From Methylobacterium mesophilicum SR1.6/6 (GTDB lineage: Bacteria > Pseudomonadota > Alphaproteobacteria > Rhizobiales > Beijerinckiaceae): a DNA stretch of 64,000 nucleotides. Each line of letters begins with the position of its first letter. Within the stretch, counting starts at the first letter, position 1. The notes under the pieces are model-generated. The model was not told the DNA's origin and searched no databases. It worked only from the letters and a program-made list of their open reading frames with translations. The DNA is taken from positions 3,169,612-3,233,611 of the forward strand of contig NZ_CP043538.1 of assembly GCF_000364445.2 (NCBI RefSeq). The letters are read 5' to 3'. A program made the position numbers and the translations under genes. Of the stretch, positions 58,177-64,000 are shown piece by piece.

Positions 58177-59364
58177 ATGGCCCACGCGTACAGGTTCGGC
58201 ATCGAGGAGGAGTTCTTCCTCGCCGACGCCCGCTCCCGGGGCACACCGCGCGCGCGGCTCCGTGCGTTCCACGCGGCCGTGCGGGCCCGGCTCGACGACG
58301 CCGAACGCGAGCAGCTGCAATGCCAAGTCGAGATCGCCTCACCGCCGAGCGGCGATGTCGGCGAGGCTGCGGAGCACCTCACGCAGCTGCGCCGCAGCCT
58401 CGCGGAGATCGGCGCCGAGCGCGGGATCCTGACCTTCGCGGCCGGGACGCACCCCACGGCCCGGTGGCGGGACCAGCGTCCCACCGACAAGGCCCGCTAT
58501 CACGGCATCATGGCCGACCTTCGGATGCTCGGCCGGCGCAATCTGGTCTGCGGGCTCCATGTGCATGTCGAGGTGCCGGATCCGGAAGCCCGCCTCGGGC
58601 TGATGAATCGCCTGCTTCCTTTCCTGCCGGTCCTGCTCGCGCTCTCCACCTCCTCACCGTTCTGGCAAGGCCAGCAAACCGGAATGGCCGGCTACCGGAT
58701 GCGCGCCTACGCCGAGTTGCCCCGCACCGGCGTGCCAGAGCTGTTTGCCGACTCTGCCGACTACGCCCACTACGTCGACGTGATGACCAAGGCAGGGGCC
58801 ATCGCGGATGCCAGCTATCTCTGGTGGCATCTCCGCGCCTCGGTGAAGTATCCGACCCTCGAATTGCGGGTCGCCGACAGCTGCACGCATGTCGACGACG
58901 CGGTCTGTATCGCCGCCCTGTTCCGCTGTCTCGTCCGCCGGGTGGTACGGGACCGGAGGCTCAACGCCGGCATGACGGCGGCGTCCCGCGGATTCGTCAT
59001 GGAGAACCTGTGGCGGGCCGAGCGCGACGGAACCCGGGCCACGCTCATCGACGAGGCGCGGGTCCGCGCGGTGCCGCTCGGGGAATGGGTCGAGAATGTC
59101 CTGGCCCTCATCGCGGAGGATGCGGAGGCGCTGGACTGTGTCGCGGCCTGCAATCGGGCCCGCCACATCGTCGCCGAAGGCACGAGCGCCGACAGGCAGA
59201 TGGCGGTCTTCGCCGCGGCCCGCAGGTCCGGCGCGCAGGAGCGCGCGGCGCTCTCCGCCGTGGTGGACCATTTGGCTTTAGAAACCGCCGCCGGCTCGAA
59301 GCTCGGACCTGGGGGCGTCCGGACGTCGAGCCGACGGCGTAGCGACGGAAACGGATCCGGCTGA
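58177..59364 (+). CDS. YbdK-type carboxylate-amine ligase (glutamate-cysteine ligase 2 family)
   Basis: The 395-aa protein begins MAHAYRFGIEEEFFLAD, the hallmark of the GCS2/YbdK family, and contains LVCGLHVHVEVPDPE, WWHLRASVKYPTLELRVADSC and a long helical C-terminal half. Members form amide bonds between a carboxylate and an amine with ATP. E. coli YbdK has weak glutamate-cysteine ligase activity, and the natural substrate is generally unknown. The ATG at 58177 has AGGGA 6 nt upstream; a GTG two codons earlier is less likely. The last 30 residues are Ser/Arg-rich and look disordered. Confidence 0.88.
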   Translation: MAHAYRFGIEEEFFLADARSRGTPRARLRAFHAAVRARLDDAEREQLQCQVEIASPPSGDVGEAAEHLTQLRRSLAEIGAERGILTFAAGTHPTARWRDQRPTDKARYHGIMADLRMLGRRNLVCGLHVHVEVPDPEARLGLMNRLLPFLPVLLALSTSSPFWQGQQTGMAGYRMRAYAELPRTGVPELFADSADYAHYVDVMTKAGAIADASYLWWHLRASVKYPTLELRVADSCTHVDDAVCIAALFRCLVRRVVRDRRLNAGMTAASRGFVMENLWRAERDGTRATLIDEARVRAVPLGEWVENVLALIAEDAEALDCVAACNRARHIVAEGTSADRQMAVFAAARRSGAQERAALSAVVDHLALETAAGSKLGPGGVRTSSRRRSDGNGSG

Positions 59365-59629
59365 GGGGGGGTTAGCTGAGCCCGCAATCCGTCGGCCGCG
59401 CTGGAGTGCACGGTCGACCGATCGAGTCGCACGGTCACGTTTCCGAAGGATGTCTGCACGGGTTCGGCCCGTCGATTCGTCAGCACGGTGGGAGGGGTCG
59501 CCACGTGTCAGCGTGGGCTCGTGTCGCGGTCACCGCATGCGCACCACACGCTTTCCTCCGCGCCATCGTCTGCTATCCCTCACACGTTTCCGCGGCCACC
59601 CTCGACCTCCGGTCACTCGACCCATCGGC

Positions 59630-60091
59630 ATGAACCTTCTCCGCGACCTCTTCGGCCAAGTCGGCCGCACCGTGACGGCCTATGCGGGCGACAGGGCGCT
59701 CATGCTGGCGGCCGTCTCCGCCGCCGCGAACGTCATCGTGGCCGACGGCGAGGTGGCCGGCCAGGAATTCGACGCTGCGCTCCACGGCCTGCGCGCCGAC
59801 CCGGTCCTGATGAAGGGCTACGACGCGCTGATGCTGGAAACCGAACTCTATGAGGGCATCGCCCGGGCGCGCACCCGCCTCGGCCGGGCCGAGAACCTCC
59901 GGCACGTCGCGGCGGTCGTGGCGCGCCCGGCCAACCAGCGCGAGAACGTCTTCCTCATAGCCGCCGATGTCGCCGATCAGGACGGGATCAGCAACATTGA
60001 GGCGAGCGCGCTCGGCGAGATCGCCGCGGCCCTTCGGGTCGACGGCGTGAGCCTGCTGCGCGCCAATCCTGTGCGGCGACCGCCGACGTGA
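59630..60091 (+). CDS. TerB-like tellurite-resistance domain protein
   Basis: The 153-aa all-helical protein has AAVSAAANVIVADGEVAGQEF and a second acidic loop AADVADQDGISNIEASALGEIA. This matches the two metal-binding-like loops of the TerB/DjlA N-terminal domain. TerB proteins are cytosolic and linked to tellurite and membrane stress, but many stand-alone members have no known function. The ATG at 59630 was chosen because family similarity begins there; the upstream open frame overlaps unrelated sequence. No other ter genes are nearby. Confidence 0.8.
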   Translation: MNLLRDLFGQVGRTVTAYAGDRALMLAAVSAAANVIVADGEVAGQEFDAALHGLRADPVLMKGYDALMLETELYEGIARARTRLGRAENLRHVAAVVARPANQRENVFLIAADVADQDGISNIEASALGEIAAALRVDGVSLLRANPVRRPPT

Positions 60092-60197
60092 TCGACGCGA
60101 TGGCATCGCCGTTGCTCATAGGGGGCGCTCCGCCAATCCGGTGGTGCTCCCTCACCGTTAACGTGTCGCACGGCGTCGCGCCGTGAAAGGAACCGGC

Positions 60198-61487
60198 ATG
60201 GCCGAAATCAGCCTCAGCACGACCCACAACCTGCGCGCAGACGGCGCCCGCCTGTGGTCCACGATCCTGGAGACCGCCGCTTTCGGCGGCACGCCGGCCG
60301 GCGGCATCAACCGCCTGACACTCTCGGCCGAGGATGGGCGCGTCCGCGATTGGTTCCGCGATGCCTGCGAGGCGGCCGGCCTGACGGTCTCGGTGGACGC
60401 CCTCGGCACTCAATACGCCCTGCGCCCCGGCCGCGACATGAGCCGGAAACCCATCGCCTTCGGCTCTCATCTCGACACGCAACCCACGGGTGGCAAGTTC
60501 GACGGCGTGCTCGGGGTTCTGGCCGGATTGGAGGTGATGCGCAGCCTCAACGACGCCGGGATCGAGACCGAGGCGCCCCTCCTGGTGGTGAATTGGACCA
60601 ATGAGGAGGGGTCGCGCTTCGCCCCCGCCATGATGGCCTCGGCGGCCTATGCCGGCGCGTTCACGACGGACGAGATCCTGGCCAAGCGCGACGCCGCCGG
60701 GACCACCGTGGCCGAGGCTCTCGACGCCATCGGCTACCGCGGCGTCGAAGCTGTCGGCACGCGGGACATCGGCGCCTTCGTCGAGTTGCACATCGAGCAG
60801 GGACCGATCCTGGAGGCGGAAGGCAAAACGATCGGCGTCGTCGAGGGCGGCCAGGGCATCATGTGGTTCGACGGCGTCGTGACGGGCTTCGAGAGCCATG
60901 CCGGCACGACGCCGATGCCGCGCCGTCGGGACGCGCTGCTGGCGTTGTCGGAATTCGCGCTGGCCGCTGAGCGGATCGCCCTGGCGCACGCGCCCTCCGC
61001 GGTGGCGACGATCGGCGAGGCCGTGATCTTGGCGCCCTCCCGCAACGTCGTGCCGGGCCGGATCGCCTTCACGGTGGACGTGCGCGACCCGCGCTCCGCG
61101 ACCCTCGACGCCATGGAGGCGGCCCTGAACGAAGCGGCGGCCGAGATCGCCGGACGCCGACGCGTCGAGATCGCGCTCAACCGCATCTGGCGCAAGGAGC
61201 CGGTGCCGTTCGATCCCGCCATCGTGGCGGCGATCGAGTCCGCGGCCGAGAGCCTCGGGCACGCCCGCCGTCGCATCATCTCGGGGGCCGGCCACGACGC
61301 CTGCAATCTCGCCGCGAAGGTGCCCGCCGCGATGATCTTCGTGCCCTGCAAGGACGGTGTCAGCCACAACGAGTCGGAATCCGCCACGCAGGGCGACTGC
61401 GCGGCCGGCGCCGACGTGCTGCTGCAGACGGTCCTGCGCCTCGCCAACATGCCCGCGCGCGATCACACGGGTCCGTCAGGTCCGTAG
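60198..61487 (+). CDS. M20-family Zn-dependent amidohydrolase (allantoate amidohydrolase / N-carbamoylase type)
   Basis: The 429-aa dimetal hydrolase has His91 and Asp102 in GSHLDTQPTGGKFDGVLG and the catalytic Glu pair at 136-137 in WTNEEGSRFAP. It also has ELHIEQGPILE, FESHAGTTPMP and a late HNESE metal-ligand motif. This is the hydantoinase/carbamoylase branch, which includes allantoate amidohydrolase, beta-ureidopropionase and N-carbamoyl-L-amino-acid hydrolase. The sequence alone does not separate these. The ATG at 60198 has AAAGGA 6 nt upstream. No purine or pyrimidine catabolic gene adjoins it. Confidence 0.88.
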   Translation: MAEISLSTTHNLRADGARLWSTILETAAFGGTPAGGINRLTLSAEDGRVRDWFRDACEAAGLTVSVDALGTQYALRPGRDMSRKPIAFGSHLDTQPTGGKFDGVLGVLAGLEVMRSLNDAGIETEAPLLVVNWTNEEGSRFAPAMMASAAYAGAFTTDEILAKRDAAGTTVAEALDAIGYRGVEAVGTRDIGAFVELHIEQGPILEAEGKTIGVVEGGQGIMWFDGVVTGFESHAGTTPMPRRRDALLALSEFALAAERIALAHAPSAVATIGEAVILAPSRNVVPGRIAFTVDVRDPRSATLDAMEAALNEAAAEIAGRRRVEIALNRIWRKEPVPFDPAIVAAIESAAESLGHARRRIISGAGHDACNLAAKVPAAMIFVPCKDGVSHNESESATQGDCAAGADVLLQTVLRLANMPARDHTGPSGP

Positions 61488-61595
61488 CGACGGACCGGGC
61501 CCGGCCCCGGCCCCGGTCGGGTCAGCCCGCACCGCGACGGTGACCCGTTCGGGCCGGAGGTGTACCGCGCCTTAAAATCCCGTAAGGACCGCTGC

Positions 61596-62879
61596 ATGAG
61601 CGCGCGATCCTATCGCGACGCCAGAGGCCGGCCGCTCGTGGCTGTCACCGGCCTCGGCGTCGTTTCTTCCCTCGGTCAGGGACAGGCGGAGACCTGGGCG
61701 GCCATGGTGGCGGGCCGGTCGGGCATCCATGCCATCGACCGGTTCTCCACGGAGGGCCTGCGCACGCGGATCGCCGGCACCGTAGACTTTCTCGACACCG
61801 AACCCCTCGTCGCACCGTTACTGTCAGAGCGTTTCGCCGCGGTGGCCGCCGAGGAGGCCGTGGCGCAGGCCGGGATCGGCGCGAAGGGCGAGTTTCCGGG
61901 CGCCCTCTTCATCGCGGTGCCGCCGGTCGAGATGGAGTGGCCGCAGCGGCAGGCTCTCGCGGAGGCGGCGGGCGGCGACGGGCCGGTCGACTACGCGGGG
62001 CTGCTCCGGGCGGCCGCGACGCGCCGCTTCGATCCCTGGCACGACCTCTTCATCTTCGGCACCGTCGCCGATCGCATCGCCGACCGCTTCGGCACGAAGG
62101 GGTCGCCGATCTCACTCTCCACCGCCTGCTCGTCGGGGGCGACGGCGATCCAGCTCGGCGTCGAGGCGATCCGCCGCGGTGAGACCGCGGCGGCGCTCTG
62201 CATCGGGACGGACGGGTCGGTGAATCCGGAATCGCTGATCCGCTTCTCTCTCCTCTCGGCGCTCTCGACCCGCAACGACGATCCGGCGGCGGCCTCGAAG
62301 CCGTTCTCGAAGGACCGGGACGGTTTCGTCATGGGCGAGGGCGCCGCCGCCCTGGTCCTGGAGGACGCGGAGGCCGCGGCTGCCCGGGGGGCGACCATCC
62401 TCGGCTACGTGCTCGGCTGCGGGGAGAAGGGTGACGGCTTTCACCGCACCCGCTCCAGCCCGGACGGCGCGCCGATCATCGCGGCGATCCGGGCGAGCCT
62501 GGACGATGCCGGGCTCGAGGCCGACGCCATCGACACGGTCAATGCCCACGGCACCTCGACACCGGAGAACGACAAGATGGAGGCCTTGGGACTCGGGGCG
62601 GTGTTCGGCGACCGCGCGGCCGTCCTGCCGGTGACCTCCAACAAGTCCATGATCGGTCACACCCTCACGGCCGCTGGCGCCATCGAGGCCGCGGTGTCGC
62701 TGCTGACCATTCGCAACGGCCGCATCCCCCCGACGATCAACCACCGGGTGCCGGATCCGACGATCGCCCTCGACGTGGTCGAGACCGCCCGCGACCTGCC
62801 GGTGCGTACGGTCCTGTCCAACTCCTTCGGATTCGGCGGTCAGAACACCTGCCTGGTCTTCGGCGCGGAGCCGACGTGA
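61596..62879 (+). CDS. Beta-ketoacyl-ACP synthase, FabF1XL-like (very-long-chain lipid A acyl group)
   Basis: The 427-aa KAS II-type condensing enzyme has Cys178 in STACSSGATA, His318 in NAHGTSTPENDK and Lys350/His355 in SNKSMIGHTL. The VEMEWPQRQALAEA insertion and GSVNPESLIRFSLLSALSTRND are like the FabF1XL enzymes that work with AcpXL to build the 27-OH-C28 acyl chain of lipid A in Rhizobiales. The ATG at 61596 has AAGGA 7 nt upstream. The next gene, an SDR, overlaps its stop by 4 nt. acpXL, fabZXL and fabF2XL are not found upstream. The XL assignment is inference from recalled family sequence. Confidence 0.85.
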   Translation: MSARSYRDARGRPLVAVTGLGVVSSLGQGQAETWAAMVAGRSGIHAIDRFSTEGLRTRIAGTVDFLDTEPLVAPLLSERFAAVAAEEAVAQAGIGAKGEFPGALFIAVPPVEMEWPQRQALAEAAGGDGPVDYAGLLRAAATRRFDPWHDLFIFGTVADRIADRFGTKGSPISLSTACSSGATAIQLGVEAIRRGETAAALCIGTDGSVNPESLIRFSLLSALSTRNDDPAAASKPFSKDRDGFVMGEGAAALVLEDAEAAAARGATILGYVLGCGEKGDGFHRTRSSPDGAPIIAAIRASLDDAGLEADAIDTVNAHGTSTPENDKMEALGLGAVFGDRAAVLPVTSNKSMIGHTLTAAGAIEAAVSLLTIRNGRIPPTINHRVPDPTIALDVVETARDLPVRTVLSNSFGFGGQNTCLVFGAEPT

Positions 62880-63643
62880 GCGCCGGATCCCCACCCCGCC
62901 GCGTCCTCGTCACCGGGGGCGCCACCGGCATCGGCGCGGCGACCGTCCGCGCCCTGGCGGAAGCCGGATACGCCGTCGACTTCACCTATCGCGCCTCCGC
63001 CGAGGCCGCGCAGGCACTGCTCGAAGACCTTCGGACGGCCCATCAGGCCCGCACCTTCGAAGCCTATGCGGTGGATCTCGCCGACAAGGCCGCGCTCGAC
63101 GGCTTCTGCGAGACCGCGGAGGCGGCCGGGTATGCCGGGCTCGTCCACAACGCCGGTCAGCCCTGCGACGCCTTGGCGGCGATGCTCGATCAGGACCGCG
63201 CCGAGGCCGCGATGCAGGTGAACTTCTTCTCCCTGACCCGGCTCGCGAAGGCGCTCATGCGCGAGATGATCCGGGCGCGCTCCGGCCGGATCGTCGCGAT
63301 CGGATCGGTCGCGGCGCTCCGGGGCAATGCCGGCAATGCCGCCTACGCGGCCACCAAGGGCGCGCTGATCGCCTATTGCCGCACCCTGGCGATCGAATCG
63401 GCCAAGCGCGGGGTCACCGTCAACGTCATCGCGCCGGGCTTCGTCGACACGGCCATGATGGCGCGCTACGCCGCCTACCGGGACGGTATGGAGCGGCAGA
63501 TCCCCGCCGGACGCTTCGCCCGGCCGGACGACGTGGCCGCGCTCGCCACCTTCCTGATGGGCGAGGGGGCTTCCTACATCACGGGGGCCGTGCTGCCCGT
63601 CGACGGCGGCCTGACGGCGATGATGGGCGTCCATCGGACCTGA
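62876..63643 (+). CDS. FabG-like short-chain dehydrogenase/reductase
   Basis: The 255-aa SDR has the cofactor loop TGGATGIG at 13-20, NAG at 92-94 and the catalytic Ser144, Tyr157 and Lys161 (YAATK). VIAPGFVDTAMM and a C-terminal YITGAVLPVDGG complete it, the standard 3-oxoacyl-ACP reductase layout. The GTG start overlaps the stop of the beta-ketoacyl synthase by 4 nt, so it most likely reduces the product of that enzyme. An Arg replaces the usual preference at the ribose site, so NADPH use is likely but not proven. Confidence 0.88.
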   Translation: MSAGSPPRRVLVTGGATGIGAATVRALAEAGYAVDFTYRASAEAAQALLEDLRTAHQARTFEAYAVDLADKAALDGFCETAEAAGYAGLVHNAGQPCDALAAMLDQDRAEAAMQVNFFSLTRLAKALMREMIRARSGRIVAIGSVAALRGNAGNAAYAATKGALIAYCRTLAIESAKRGVTVNVIAPGFVDTAMMARYAAYRDGMERQIPAGRFARPDDVAALATFLMGEGASYITGAVLPVDGGLTAMMGVHRT

Positions 63644-63648
63644 CGGTG

Positions 63649-63960
63649 ATGCAAGCGAACCCGACGATCCTGCCGATGCGCGCCCGCCTCGCCCTCTCCG
63701 CCCTCTGCCTCGGGGCAACCCTCGTCGTGAGCCAGGCCCGGGCCGAGCCCGAGTCCTACCGGATTTCGGGCCTGCCGCCCGGCGAGCCGCTGAGCATCCG
63801 CGCGGAGCCGGATCCGTCCGCCGAGCAGATCGGCGAGATCCGCTCCCGGGCGCTGGTTTTCGGCTGCACCAACGATACGCCGAGCCGCACCACGTGGTGC
63901 CGGGTCAAGGCTGGCCGGGTGCTCGGCTGGGCGCGGCGGCGGTACCTGGCGCCGGACTGA
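63649..63960 (+). CDS. Exported bacterial SH3-domain protein
   Basis: The 103-aa protein has a signal peptide (LALSALCLGATLVVSQARA) and an SH3b-like domain of about 60 residues with GLPPGEPLSIRAEPDPSAEQIGEI, a disulfide-capable pair (VFGCTND and TTWCRVK) and the ending GWARRRYLAPD. Such proteins usually bind cell-wall glycans or peptides. The ATG at 63649 is 5 nt after the SDR stop; a later ATG at 63676 would shorten the leader. It lies within the lipid gene string. Confidence 0.8.
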   Translation: MQANPTILPMRARLALSALCLGATLVVSQARAEPESYRISGLPPGEPLSIRAEPDPSAEQIGEIRSRALVFGCTNDTPSRTTWCRVKAGRVLGWARRRYLAPD

Positions 63961-63972
63961 ACGAGAGACAGG

Positions 63973-64000
63973 ATGCAAGCCCTCCAGCTGTTCGGCGACC
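63973..64000 (+). CDS. Start of a probable zinc-binding alcohol dehydrogenase-like gene (truncated by window)
   Basis: Nine codons read MQALQLFGD and run off the window end, preceded by GAGAGACAGG. The beginning resembles the MRALQL... start of zinc-binding dehydrogenases, including the one often placed between fabF1XL and lpxXL. The call rests on very little sequence. Confidence 0.35.

Overview
The window is high-GC alphaproteobacterial chromosome, most like the Rhizobiales and in particular Methylobacterium or Methylorubrum. Indicators are an oxygen-dependent (CobG/CobN-type) cobalamin pathway, a ChvI/ChvG–truncated HprK–EIIA(Man) signalling string, a tpiA-secG-pyrG strand facing ppiD-trpE-trpG-trpD-trpC-moaC-moeA, and a beta-ketoacyl synthase of the type used for very-long-chain lipid A acyl groups. 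The genus is inferred from gene content and order; no rRNA or tRNA gene is visible. Coding density is high, and I see no prophage, insertion sequence or CRISPR array.

Layout. 1-3.1 kb: tail of a probable Fur-family regulator, a polyprenyl-phosphate sugar transferase, an IsdG/ABM-like monooxygenase and an XRE regulator. 3.3-17.4 kb: a cobalamin supply operon on the minus strand, headed by a cobalamin riboswitch (17222-17390) and reading cbtB, cbtA, DUF1636 protein, cobW, cobN, cobG, cobH, cobI, cobJ, cobL, cobE, cobM, cobB. Most junctions are 1-8 nt overlaps. cobK lies antiparallel inside it. 17.7-23.9 kb: S10 peptidase, holC, pyrG, secG and tpiA on the minus strand, interrupted by an NTF2-like gene on the plus strand. 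24.0-31.9 kb: ppiD followed by trpE, trpG, trpD, trpC, moaC and moeA. 31.9-39.6 kb: a GT-C-like membrane protein divergent from a UDP-galactopyranose-mutase-like flavoprotein, a periplasmic sorbosone/aldose dehydrogenase with a c-type cytochrome flanked by MITE-like inverted repeats, lepA and a 66-aa protein. 39.6-45.3 kb: a HugZ-like protein, chvI-chvG-hprK-EIIA and an RhtA-type exporter. 45.4-51.2 kb: hslU and hslV, separated by a SulP transporter and a chemoreceptor. 51.2-64 kb: SGNH hydrolase, MSMEG_0565-type glycosyltransferase, a small secreted protein, selB, CYTH-CHAD protein, YbdK-like ligase, TerB-like protein, hydantoinase/carbamoylase-type M20 hydrolase, then fabF-like, SDR and SH3 genes and the first codons of a probable dehydrogenase.

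How the genes work together. The cobalamin block couples cobalt entry (CbtAB), metal handling (CobW, DUF1636), ring methylation and contraction (CobG to CobM), amidation (CobB) and cobalt insertion (CobN), probably under B12 feedback through the riboswitch. Genes for CobA, CobF, CobS/T, CobD, CobQ, CobP, CobU and CobV are not here. The trp-moa block joins tryptophan and molybdopterin synthesis to an envelope foldase. ChvI/ChvG with HprK/EIIA links envelope sensing to nitrogen-PTS control. No clearly new defence or biosynthetic system is visible. The best leads are the antiparallel cobK, the DUF1636 protein inside the cobalt module, the GT-C/flavoprotein pair, the stand-alone MSMEG_0565-type glycosyltransferase with a divergent SGNH hydrolase, and several palindromic repeats.
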